Assembly (NCBI GenBank): GCA_002084765.1
Contig: NBMB01000024.1
Location: forward strand, 1 to 37,668
DNA from: Candidatus Cloacimonetes bacterium 4572_55
GTDB lineage: Bacteria > 4572-55
Direction: 5' to 3'
Length of the DNA stretch: 37,668 nucleotides
The notes under the pieces were generated by a model that was not told the origin of the DNA, did not search any database, and worked only from the letters and a program-made list of their open reading frames with translations. Below, piece by piece: positions 1 to 8,196 of this stretch (positions within the stretch are counted from its first letter, which is position 1; each line of letters begins with the position of its first letter). Made by a program: the position numbers and the translations under genes.

Positions 1-104
1 ATTTCTGGAGAGTTCTCCAAATATCGAATTGATGATAACTTTTTGGGAACTATCAAACCGAATCGACCTGAATCTTGTAATATATCCCTTGATATATCTC
101 CCAT
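1..104 (-). CDS. N-terminal fragment of an unrecognised protein, cut by the window edge
   Basis: On the minus strand an ATG at 104 is preceded by a strong Shine-Dalgarno (GAGGAGG, about 9 bases upstream) and opens a frame that runs to the window edge without a stop. The visible 34 residues begin MGDISRDILQDSGRFGL and are mostly hydrophilic, with no signal peptide. The start lies 23 bases after the stop of the PEGA-domain gene, so the two are probably one operon. The fragment is too short to assign a family. Confidence 0.6.
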   Translation of the reverse strand, partial: MGDISRDILQDSGRFGLIVPKKLSSIRYLENSPE

Positions 105-127
105 TAAAACCACCTCCTCAGGCAGAG

Positions 128-841
128 TCAATCCGGTGGGGGAGGCGGTTCGCCCAATAGAGGCAATTTATCACTATCTTTTCCTCCGGTAATCGCTAAT
201 CCGGTGGCAACCGCGCTGCCCAGAATGACCGGGCCGACAAGATACCATATCCATTTTTTACTGCGGGCGTTTTCCAGATTCACTTCCAGTCGATTAATGG
301 TGGTAGGCTCGATGTACAACGATTTTTCCATATTTTGAAAATGATCCTTTTTAAATTTAAAAAAGTGCAGACCTGGATCAATATCTTTTACCGTGATCGG
401 AGTGCGACCTACCAATTGGTCATCCACATAGACTTCCGCTCCTTCTGGCTGGGATGTAACTCGAATCGTATTGAGCATCTCCTTTTTGATCTCTGATAAA
501 AAGCGCGTCAGATCGGAATCCTCCTCATCTGAGACAAAGTCAGGCTCCAAGATATAAAGATGCCGAGCCGCGTCTTCAGCCGAGATCGGTCGTTCTTGAT
601 AATAATACGCATAAACCAGGAATTTGTAGGCTTTTACGCGATCAGACGTCGAGATTTTATCATCTTCAAAAGCCCTGTTTAGAAGCATAATGGCTTTCTC
701 GTAGCTTTTTTCATAATAAGCTGTTATGCCTTCAGACACATTGCTTGCAAAAATCGGCGCAGGTCTGGAAAAGCTCATTATAAGAAAAAATATTAGCATA
801 AATTGGCAGACCGAATGCGCCCTTGTTCTCTTTAATTTCAT
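128..841 (-). CDS. Exported PEGA-domain protein with C-terminal membrane segment
   Basis: A protein of 237 aa. A signal peptide spans about residues 1-32 (hydrophobic MLIFFLIMSF, then PAPIFAS). Residues 35-115 are helical and TPR-like (GITAYYEKSYEKAIMLLNRA). Residues 125-190 form a PEGA domain with the expected pattern: SQPEGAEVYVDD, then GRTPITV, then a segment on the lift and load of the domain (DIDPGLHFFKF). A hydrophobic segment at about 197-218 could anchor the C-terminus, and the tail is proline-rich (EPPPPPD). PEGA domains are usually surface or envelope beta-sandwiches, often in FCB and Myxococcus-type bacteria. The exact role here is unknown. The start ATG at 841 has AAGGA upstream and an inverted repeat just before it. 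A second gene follows after 23 bases. Confidence 0.8.
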   Translation of the reverse strand: MKLKRTRAHSVCQFMLIFFLIMSFSRPAPIFASNVSEGITAYYEKSYEKAIMLLNRAFEDDKISTSDRVKAYKFLVYAYYYQERPISAEDAARHLYILEPDFVSDEEDSDLTRFLSEIKKEMLNTIRVTSQPEGAEVYVDDQLVGRTPITVKDIDPGLHFFKFKKDHFQNMEKSLYIEPTTINRLEVNLENARSKKWIWYLVGPVILGSAVATGLAITGGKDSDKLPLLGEPPPPPD

Positions 842-854
842 ACCAATTCCTTAT

Positions 855-876
855 TGACGTTATGACAGTAACGTCA
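855..876. promoter_or_regulatory. Perfect inverted repeat, candidate operator of the PEGA operon
   Basis: TGACGTTA (855-862) and TAACGTCA (869-876) are exact inverted copies separated by six bases. The site lies 14 bases upstream of the PEGA start codon, just before its Shine-Dalgarno. This would suit a dimeric repressor or an mRNA hairpin that affects translation. Function is inferred from position only. Confidence 0.45.
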
Positions 877-1135
877 CATTAACAAAATTAAGACTCCAAA
901 GTTAAGATCAATCGGATGATTTTTCATCATTTTCAAAACTTACAAGAAACAACGACGAAATGCAAGTAAAATCAACCGAGATCAATCGATGATAATCCTA
1001 TCCCGCATTTTTTGTTCGAAGTCGATCCTTTTGCCTCTCGTTTTTTGTAGCGTTTGGGAGTTGAAAGAGCTACCTGCGTGAAGGATTTCGATAAAAATAT
1101 TTTTTTTTGTCAGATTCGAAAAAAAATAAAAAGTA

Positions 1136-1164
1136 TTGCCTAATGCTTCCTGAATGAGCATACT
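1136..1164 (+). promoter_or_regulatory. Candidate promoter of the first subtilase
   Basis: TTGCCT (1136-1141), a 17-base spacer, then CATACT (1159-1164). This would place the RNA start near 1171 and give a leader of about 53 bases. A short inverted repeat (ATGCT...AGCAT) overlaps the spacer. The match to the consensus is moderate. Confidence 0.3.
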
Positions 1165-1223
1165 TAGAGAGTATGATGCCAAACGGTTGTCACACACACT
1201 TACCACCTGACGAGGTCTATATT

Positions 1224-4200
1224 ATGCATCGAAAATATCGAGTTCTAATCCTTTTTTTTCTATCAATTTTTTTTCTTTTTTCAGAAGCAGGGGCGAATCC
1301 TCCGTTGCGATCGGAATCTCCTTTGTTCGAAGCTGGATCTGTCTGCATTAAGCTCACTCCATCCGCGGCAAATCGATTACAAACAAAAATGGATATTCTG
1401 GCGGGTCAAAAGTACCAAGTCGTCCGTTTCGGAATAGCCTCGCTCGATGATAAAGCCCAGCGACTTTCTGTCCTTTCTATTTCCCCAAGGTTTCTCTATC
1501 ATCTTCAGCCTGAGCGGATTTCTGGAGCTGACTTACCAGATATTTCCCGCATATATAGGCTTAGGTTTTCACCGGAGATTGATCCGTTTCAGGCGGCACA
1601 TTTTTTCAGCCGAGATCCTCATGTGGAATATGCCGAGCCGATTCCGATCGGTTACCCGTTGCTGATTCCGAACGATTCGCTCTATGTCGAGCAACAGCAT
1701 CTGCCTCAGATCATGGCGGAGCAGGCGTGGGATATTCATCGAGGAGAAGAGGGAGAGGAGCCGGTTATTGTGGCGATTGTCGATTCCGGCGTGGAATGGA
1801 CGCACCCGGATCTGGCGGACAATATCTGGCGCAATGAACAAGAGATACCGGATAACGGTGTGGACGACGATAACAACGGATATATCGACGACGTACGAGG
1901 TTGGGATTTTTTGGAAGATGACAACGATCCGGATGATCCTGACGGGCATGGCACGTTTACATCGGGAATTGCTTCGGCTTGCACGGATAATGGAATAGGC
2001 GTCGCGGCTGTGGGTTGGAATCTAAAAATTATGCCGGTGCGGGGATTTATGTATCAGGGTATTGTTTACGCGGCTGAGAACGGCGCGCATATCGTCAGTA
2101 ACAGTTGGGGAACAGCCACATACTCTCAAGCTGGACAAGACGCTATAGATTACGCGACGGGGTTAGGCTCTATCGTAATCGCCTCCGCGGGGAATGGCGA
2201 CACCGACGCGCTGCATTATCCGTCCGCTCACGCGCATGTTTTATCGGTCGCATCAGTGGATGAAAATGATTTCCGAGCACCCTATACCCACTATGGAATA
2301 TCGATCGATCTCTGCGCTCCGGGTGGGGACGGCTCTCAAGGGCCAGGACCGGGTATTCTCAGCACAGCCGTGAACAGCAGTTACACGAGAGCCGACGGGA
2401 CGTCTGCCGCCGCGCCGCTTGCCGCGGGCCTGTGCGGACTGATCAAATCCTACCGTCCTGAATGGAATCAAGAACGCGTTATCGCCCAACTCCAAGCCAC
2501 ATGCGATAATATCGATTCTCTGAATCCCGATTATGTCGGTATGCTGGGGAGCGGACGGATCAATGCCTACCGGGCACTTTCCGAGACATTTGACATCGCG
2601 CTATTTCCACTGCGCGTGCGTCTGGCTGATGTAGAAATCCATGACGACAACCAAAATGGACTGATCGAGCCGGGAGAAACCGCAGACTTGTCGATCACGC
2701 TGCAAAACTTTTCCTCCCCTTCTGGAGATCACGAATCGGATCAGGTCACTGCGTTTCTCAGTTCTGAAGACGAGAATGTCGAGATCATAACAGGCGAGTC
2801 TCAATTCATTTTAGCCTCTGACGATTTCACCCGTATCGAAAATGAATTTCGGATTAGCGTCCATCCTCAGGCGACTGCTCGACAAGTTCAGATGCGTCTC
2901 GATCTGCAAGCCGATCTCCCCATTCTCCACGGTGAGAGTCTTTCCTTCACCCTGTTTATCGGCACTGGGCGATTTCATCCAATCACGGAGAGTCCGGTTG
3001 CGGAAGCTGACAAAACCTCTTACGGAAATAATTGGATCGATTATGATAACGACGGGCTTGTCGATCTTTTTAACTCCAACGGTTCTTCATCCACAGAGGA
3101 GACAAGCGATCTCTATCGCAACAATGGCGACGGGACATTTATCGAAATTACGGATAACATCGCGGTGAGCGAGACCGGCTTATCCTATTGCAGCTCCTGG
3201 GCAGATTATGATAACGACGGCTTTATCGATCTGTTTATCTCCAACACAAGCCATCAGGACAACTATCTTTATCGTAATCTCGGAGGCGGGGATTTTCTAA
3301 AAATCGAAGAGGGCGAAATCGTTCAGGATGGCGCGAAATCTGACGGATGCAGTTGGGCGGACTATGATAACGACGGGTATGTCGATCTTTTTGTGGCGAA
3401 TCTGAGCAACCAACACAACTTTCTCTATCATAACAACCAAAACGGCGAATTTCATCGTATGACAGATACGATCCTTTTTCCACAGGTCGGGGACGGCGGT
3501 AAATCCAATGGCTGCGCCTGGGCGGATTTTAACAACGACGGGTATGTCGATCTTTTTGTGGCAAACGCTTCAGACCAAGATAACCGGCTCTATTTGAATC
3601 AGATGGGGGAGCGTTTTATCTCGCTGGACACCAGCGAATATGATAACGACGGCGACTTGGACTTGTTTGTGACAAATGGAGCCGATCAAAATAATATGCT
3701 TTATATCAACCAAGGGGACTCGCTTTTTTTCCGACCCGAAGACGCGACGTCTTATCCGATGATCACGGATCAAGGTGCTTCTGGGGGCGCGGCTTGGGGC
3801 GATTATAATAATGACGGGTCCTTAGATTTATATGTGGCGAATCGCAACAATCAAAATAATTTTTTATATCGGAATAACGGAGACGGCTCGTTTCTCAAGA
3901 TTACGGACGAGATCATTGTCAATACGACCGACTTTTCGGTCAGTTGCAGTTGGGCGGATTATGACCGAGACGGAAACCTCGATCTGTTTGTGGCGAACGG
4001 GGGACAAAACGCGCTTTATCGCAATCAGGGAACAGGCAATCATTGGGTGAATATTCGCTGTGTCGGAGTGACGTCGAACCGGTCCGCGATCGGGACAAAG
4101 GCGAGAATCAAAGCGGAAATCTATGGCGAATCCGTTTGGCAGATGCGAGAAATTTCCGCGCAGACCGGTTATGCTGGACAAAATAGCCTGCTGATTCACT

Positions 4201-4652
4201 TTGGTTTGGGAGACGCGAGCGTGATCGATTCGCTGCGGATTGAGTGGTCATCCGGAGCGGTCGATATTCATACGGAAATTTCTCGGAATCAATTTTTGAC
4301 CGCTGTCGAAGGAGAGGATCAGCTCGCGGTGGAAAACGTGGCGACAGGTGAGAATCTCTCGCAATTGTTGGGAAATTATCCAAATCCCTTTGGAAATGGA
4401 CAAGAAACGAGCGTCGGATACCAGATATCGGTTCCGGCTCGGGCCACGATGATCATCTACAATATTGCCGGTCAAGCGGTTCGGAAAATCAGCGAGCTGG
4501 ACAAACCTGCCGGGTATCATACAATCCAATGGGACGGTTCGGATCAATTTGATAGACCGCTTGGTTCCGGCATCTATTTTTATCGGCTATCTCTTACCGC
4601 TGACGGGAAAAAAATTCAGCAAAAATCAGGTCGCATGGTTTTCATAAAATGA
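1224..4652 (+). CDS. Secreted subtilase (S8) with FG-GAP/VCBS repeats, ASPIC domain and sorting domain
   Basis: The ATG at 1224 is chosen because GAGG lies 8 bases upstream and a signal peptide (RVLILFFLSIFFLFSEAGA) follows. The protein is 1142 aa. The S8 catalytic domain spans about 180-470 with the triad visible: Asp187 (AIVDSGVEW), His242 (GHGTFTSG), Ser394 (DGTSAAAP) and oxyanion Asn324. About 600-960 holds repeated FG-GAP/VCBS units with YDNDG calcium-binding loops and xDLFVAN strands. About 960-1045 is an ASPIC/UnbV module (GNHWVNIRCVG, LRIEWSSGAVD). The C-terminus is the YPNPF sorting/FlgD-like domain that ends in GRMVFIK, which suggests type IX-like export and surface attachment. Two stretches look short for the family: the segment before QGIVYAAENG in the protease core, and one VCBS unit near 3610-3650. 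Likely an extracellular protease or adhesive processing enzyme. Substrate unknown. Confidence 0.92.
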   Translation: MHRKYRVLILFFLSIFFLFSEAGANPPLRSESPLFEAGSVCIKLTPSAANRLQTKMDILAGQKYQVVRFGIASLDDKAQRLSVLSISPRFLYHLQPERISGADLPDISRIYRLRFSPEIDPFQAAHFFSRDPHVEYAEPIPIGYPLLIPNDSLYVEQQHLPQIMAEQAWDIHRGEEGEEPVIVAIVDSGVEWTHPDLADNIWRNEQEIPDNGVDDDNNGYIDDVRGWDFLEDDNDPDDPDGHGTFTSGIASACTDNGIGVAAVGWNLKIMPVRGFMYQGIVYAAENGAHIVSNSWGTATYSQAGQDAIDYATGLGSIVIASAGNGDTDALHYPSAHAHVLSVASVDENDFRAPYTHYGISIDLCAPGGDGSQGPGPGILSTAVNSSYTRADGTSAAAPLAAGLCGLIKSYRPEWNQERVIAQLQATCDNIDSLNPDYVGMLGSGRINAYRALSETFDIALFPLRVRLADVEIHDDNQNGLIEPGETADLSITLQNFSSPSGDHESDQVTAFLSSEDENVEIITGESQFILASDDFTRIENEFRISVHPQATARQVQMRLDLQADLPILHGESLSFTLFIGTGRFHPITESPVAEADKTSYGNNWIDYDNDGLVDLFNSNGSSSTEETSDLYRNNGDGTFIEITDNIAVSETGLSYCSSWADYDNDGFIDLFISNTSHQDNYLYRNLGGGDFLKIEEGEIVQDGAKSDGCSWADYDNDGYVDLFVANLSNQHNFLYHNNQNGEFHRMTDTILFPQVGDGGKSNGCAWADFNNDGYVDLFVANASDQDNRLYLNQMGERFISLDTSEYDNDGDLDLFVTNGADQNNMLYINQGDSLFFRPEDATSYPMITDQGASGGAAWGDYNNDGSLDLYVANRNNQNNFLYRNNGDGSFLKITDEIIVNTTDFSVSCSWADYDRDGNLDLFVANGGQNALYRNQGTGNHWVNIRCVGVTSNRSAIGTKARIKAEIYGESVWQMREISAQTGYAGQNSLLIHFGLGDASVIDSLRIEWSSGAVDIHTEISRNQFLTAVEGEDQLAVENVATGENLSQLLGNYPNPFGNGQETSVGYQISVPARATMIIYNIAGQAVRKISELDKPAGYHTIQWDGSDQFDRPLGSGIYFYRLSLTADGKKIQQKSGRMVFIK

Positions 4653-4702
4653 GAGAATAGAGAAATAAAATTCAAAATTTTATGCAAAAACGTGATTGAC
4701 GC

Positions 4703-4731
4703 TTGACCTGTCAGCATGAATAGCGTATTTT
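4703..4731 (+). promoter_or_regulatory. Candidate promoter upstream of the chemotaxis receptor
   Basis: TTGACC (4703-4708), 17 bases, TATTTT (4726-4731). The same arrangement occurs at 22441-22469 and, on the minus strand, at 26602-26630. It lies about 200 bases before the receptor start, so the leader would be long. The rest of 4653-4939 shows nothing clear apart from a TATAAT near 4905 that has no good -35 element. Confidence 0.35.
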
Positions 4732-4939
4732 TTTATGCTCCTATTTTGTAATTATTCAGTCGCTTCAGCCTCTATGCTGTACGCGAATAAAAAAGATTGG
4801 GTTATTTTTACTGGATTCATAGCTTTGTTCTTAAATATCTAAAAATATTAGCACTCATTCGTAGAGCCTGAGTAGTTACCCTATTTTTATGAATGATTAA
4901 CGAACTATAATCGCTCCTCTGCGAAAGGACTCCGGGCAA

Positions 4940-6844
4940 ATGACAAACGACTCCCCATTCGGCAAAGGAATCAAAAAAACCGATTTCGATCAATCAAATC
5001 AAGTCGAATCCCCTACGATTATAGCAAATAGCTTCCGTTTGAAAGTATTGGCTGTCACCGGCTTTTTGCTTGTTCTTTTTTATAGCCTGGGCTGGTTGTA
5101 TATTTATTGGGGTGAAGCGTTTGATAAAGACATTTTGTCCAGCCTTTTCTTTTTGCATCTAATCGGTGCTATATACAGTATGGGCATCTCCTTTTTTGTG
5201 TTCCGTAAGCAAGCCCACCATATCTTTCGTTGGTTAGAGACCCTGAATAGGAACGAAGATCCAGAGCCGGAATTGACCAAAGCCGCGTGGGTTCAGAGCA
5301 TCAATTTACCCTATCACTTTCCTAAAAAAGTGATGTTATGGGGAAGTCTACCCGTTTCTGTCATCATCCTTATATGGACATTCCGATCCTCACCGATAGA
5401 GACTGTGATTAATGTGGCGATCGGCGAATACATGGTCACAATCGGAAATCTGTTTATCTTTACAACTCTGATACTTCAATGGATGTTGAAGTCGGTTCGG
5501 GACAGTTTCCGCGCCTTTGCCTCTGACACGCAGCAATTTTTTTCTGAACGACTTAGCGTATATTATCCGATTTCCTTTAAGATTGGTTTCAGTTTTATCA
5601 GCATTATGTTGATCAATATGATTGCTATCGGCGGTTTTTCATATTTTACCGCGGCGCGGTTCATATCGAATTCGGCGCAATTGAATACGATTTTAGTCCG
5701 TCTGATTCTTTTTGTCACTCTTTCGATCCTTTTTTCTGGCTCCATCTCCTACCTGATCGCGATGATTTTGTCTTACAACATCGAGGTGGTGCGCTCAAAA
5801 CTTAAGATAATAGCGGAAGAAGGCGGGGACCTGCATGACCGAGTTGTCATCATCACGGGCGATGAGATCGGTAAGATGACATTCTGGTTCAACCGATTTC
5901 TGGATCGGCTTCACGGGATGATCTCTTCAACAAAAGAAACCGTCTCCGAGGTATCGGAAGCGACTGATATGCTTTCCAGCGTCAACGAGCAAGTCGCAGA
6001 CTCAATGGAATATATTACCATGAATGTGCAGCAAATATCGGAAGGCGCAGAAGAGCAGTCTAAGCAGATCGGGTCGATTGTTCAGAAGGCGCATCAATTT
6101 TCCGAATTGGCGCAGTTTGTCTCAGATGAAGCCAAGCAGGCGGAAAATTTTACGCAAAATATTGCCGACGCCTCTGCCAGAGGGCAAAAATCATCGCAAA
6201 TCTCGCGTGAGCGGATGATCTCTCTGGTGCAAGTGACAGCCGAATCGGTCAAAGCGGTTCGGGATTTGATCCAAAAATCAAATGAGATCAAAAAATTTGT
6301 AAGCACCGTGCAGAATATCGCAAATCAGACAAATTTGTTGGCTCTCAATGCCGCTATCGAGGCGGCTCGCGCTGGAGAACATGGGCTCGGCTTTTCCGTT
6401 GTAGCCGAAGAGGTCAGAAAATTGGCTAAGGACTCGAATATCGCTCTGAAACAGATTTCTGATCGGGTGACGCAAATTCAAGAAGCAACCGACAGAGTGA
6501 TCGCCTGGGTCACTCAAGTCGAGGAAGAGGTAGACTATGGGAGAGCTATGTTTGATTCGATGGGCGCGATTTTAGAGCAGATCAATCGACAGATACAACA
6601 AAATACAAACCGAATACAAGACATTGCTTCATCCAGTCAGACGCAACAAGATGAGGTTCTGCAATTGATCGAATCTCTATCCACTGTAGCCAAAATCGCG
6701 GAAGTGAACGACTCCAGTTCGCATTCTGCCGCCGCGACAATCCAAGAGCAGATGGCGTCTATTAGCGAGATGGCGACGCATCACCAAAATTTGCGCCACT
6801 TGGTGGGAGAACTGCGCTCTTTGGTCACTCGCTTTAACGTCTAA
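4940..6844 (+). CDS. Methyl-accepting chemotaxis-type signalling protein with six membrane segments
   Basis: A protein of 634 aa. Hydrophobic segments lie near residues 34-57, 66-88, 131-148, 158-182, 214-238 and 251-278. The loops are short, so there is no classical periplasmic ligand-binding domain. A HAMP-like segment follows (about 275-328, ending [17 protein letters not shown]). The long coiled-coil signalling domain has the conserved hairpin tip at about 452-500 ([19 protein letters not shown], then [13 protein letters not shown]). Such proteins control CheA. The membrane-embedded input suggests sensing of the membrane or energy state, which is an inference. No che genes are in the window. 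The TPR gene follows after 90 bases on the same strand. Confidence 0.9.
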   Translation: MTNDSPFGKGIKKTDFDQSNQVESPTIIANSFRLKVLAVTGFLLVLFYSLGWLYIYWGEAFDKDILSSLFFLHLIGAIYSMGISFFVFRKQAHHIFRWLETLNRNEDPEPELTKAAWVQSINLPYHFPKKVMLWGSLPVSVIILIWTFRSSPIETVINVAIGEYMVTIGNLFIFTTLILQWMLKSVRDSFRAFASDTQQFFSERLSVYYPISFKIGFSFISIMLINMIAIGGFSYFTAARFISNSAQLNTILVRLILFVTLSILFSGSISYLIAMILSYNIEVVRSKLKIIAEEGGDLHDRVVIITGDEIGKMTFWFNRFLDRLHGMISSTKETVSEVSEATDMLSSVNEQVADSMEYITMNVQQISEGAEEQSKQIGSIVQKAHQFSELAQFVSDEAKQAENFTQNIADASARGQKSSQISRERMISLVQVTAESVKAVRDLIQKSNEIKKFVSTVQNIANQTNLLALNAAIEAARAGEHGLGFSVVAEEVRKLAKDSNIALKQISDRVTQIQEATDRVIAWVTQVEEEVDYGRAMFDSMGAILEQINRQIQQNTNRIQDIASSSQTQQDEVLQLIESLSTVAKIAEVNDSSSHSAAATIQEQMASISEMATHHQNLRHLVGELRSLVTRFNV

Positions 6845-6934
6845 ATTATTTTTCTTTATCTACAGCATTGGCAGATTTGTCATACGTATTCCCACGCTGG
6901 TAAAAAAAATCTACGGTGGGCGAGATAGAAAAAA

Positions 6935-8068
6935 ATGGAAAAAAAAACGAAATACCTCACGGATTCAGAGAAAAATTTTCAATATTTCATGACGCTTGTG
7001 GGAAAGTATCAATATCAAGATATCACCAAAGCCATAAAGTACGCAAAACAAGCCTTTGATATAGCCGAATCTTCCGGGGAGATCAAGTTTGCCGCTCAAG
7101 CTCGATTGACCTTATGCACACTCTACTTTTTCCAATCAAAATTTGACATCGCCTTCTCTTTTGCCCAACAGGCTCTTGACCTGTCCGAGCAGCTTTCGAA
7201 CTTGGGTGGACAGGCGAGCGCGCTCAATATTTTGAGCGGAATCAATTGGCATTTTGGCAATTATGAACTCTCTCTGCAACTTCTGCAAAAATGTCTGACA
7301 GCTCAGCGTCAAGGTAAGGATGAGCAGGGCGCGTCCCAAAGTTTGATGAACATGGGCAATATCTATAAAGCACTAAATCGAGATCAAGAAGCCCTGGATT
7401 GTTATCAACAGAGCTTGGATCAATTTAGAACTCTCAATTTGACTCAATCGATTCCCACAGTGTTGTTAAATATCAGTATGGTCTATGTTAAGGTCGAAAA
7501 TTTTTCTAAGGCGATTTCTACTCTGCTGAAGGGTCTGGATGTTTTAAAAAAAGTTGCAGATGAAAAAACCAAAGCGAGTATTTTAAGAGTATTGAGTCAA
7601 GTTTATATGAAGGTCGGGGATGTGCGCGAGGCTAAGGGTCTTCTCAACCAAAGTTTGAGTATTTGTAAAAGTATGGACGACGAAGTAGGTATCGCCAACT
7701 GTCTGGAAGAGTTTGGCAATATCTCTCTGCAGAGCGGTAACCCTCTTGCTGCGGTTGATTTCTATTTTCATGCTCTCAAAATCTTTGAGCTCAGCAGTGT
7801 GAAGGCTCAGACCGCCAATGTGCATAAGTTGCTCTCGGACGCTTACGAAAAATCAGGAGAATTCAAAAAAGCACTTAAGCATTTCCGCCATTATCATAAG
7901 ATGGATAGAGACCTGTTCAACGAGGAGTCGGATCGGAAATTGAAAAACGCTATTGTGAGTTATCAGGTGGAAACCGCTCAAAAAGAGACAGAATCCTACC
8001 GACTTGAGAACATTCGCCTGGAGAAAGAACTGAGTCTGATTGATAAGACCCAATCGAAGTCGCCATAA
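6935..8068 (+). CDS. Cytoplasmic TPR-repeat protein with C-terminal coiled coil
   Basis: A protein of 377 aa without signal peptide or membrane segment. Residues 20-330 are tandem tetratricopeptide repeats of the 40-residue kind common in signalling proteins (for example GNIYKALNRDQEALDCYQQS and FGNISLQSGNPLAAVDFYFH). The C-terminus (about 340-377) is a charged coiled coil (KETESYRLENIRLEKELSL). In related proteins this coil usually leads into a GGDEF, cyclase or kinase domain. Here it ends, and a terminator follows within 40 bases, so the short form looks genuine. It probably acts as a protein-interaction adaptor, perhaps with the receptor encoded just upstream. Confidence 0.85.
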   Translation: MEKKTKYLTDSEKNFQYFMTLVGKYQYQDITKAIKYAKQAFDIAESSGEIKFAAQARLTLCTLYFFQSKFDIAFSFAQQALDLSEQLSNLGGQASALNILSGINWHFGNYELSLQLLQKCLTAQRQGKDEQGASQSLMNMGNIYKALNRDQEALDCYQQSLDQFRTLNLTQSIPTVLLNISMVYVKVENFSKAISTLLKGLDVLKKVADEKTKASILRVLSQVYMKVGDVREAKGLLNQSLSICKSMDDEVGIANCLEEFGNISLQSGNPLAAVDFYFHALKIFELSSVKAQTANVHKLLSDAYEKSGEFKKALKHFRHYHKMDRDLFNEESDRKLKNAIVSYQVETAQKETESYRLENIRLEKELSLIDKTQSKSP

Positions 8069-8105
8069 AAAAAATCGAGCTGAATTCTTTGATTTTTAAA
8101 CGCGC

Positions 8106-8138
8106 AAAAGGGAGGGTAGATCACCCCCCCTTTTTTTT
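8106..8138 (+). terminator. Intrinsic terminator between convergent genes
   Basis: AAAAGGGAGGG (8106-8116) pairs with CCCCCCCTTTT (8124-8134) around a seven-base loop, with one mismatch, and runs into eight T. It ends the receptor/TPR transcript. Read from the other strand, the hairpin is followed by TTTT, so it may also close the long cytochrome operon. Confidence 0.8.
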
Positions 8139-8175
8139 AGTCTTTCTTCGTATCCGCCAAAAAAATTTCCTGAGA

Positions 8176-8196
8176 AATCAGAGAAATCTGCGGATC
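8176..8196 (-). repeat. Degenerate copy of the ATCCGCAGATT intergenic repeat
   Basis: Read on the minus strand this is GATCCGCAGATTTCTCTGATT. It shares the GATCCGCAGATT core and a second GATT with the longer copies at 30091-30134 and 34333-34376. It begins inside the stop codon (TGATCC) of the b/c cytochrome gene. Confidence 0.45.

Larger units (their letters stand above)
842..1223. other. Divergent intergenic control region
   Basis: A stretch of 382 bases between the PEGA gene (minus) and the first subtilase (plus). It holds an inverted repeat at 855-876 next to the PEGA start and a candidate sigma-70-type promoter at 1136-1164 for the subtilase. The remainder (about 880-1130) is AT-rich and shows no convincing gene or RNA structure. 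Confidence 0.6.

Noticed and set aside
982-1206. Minus-strand frame of 74 codons in the divergent region
   Set aside because: Weak GTG start without a clear Shine-Dalgarno, no recognisable domain, and it covers the promoter and leader of the subtilase.
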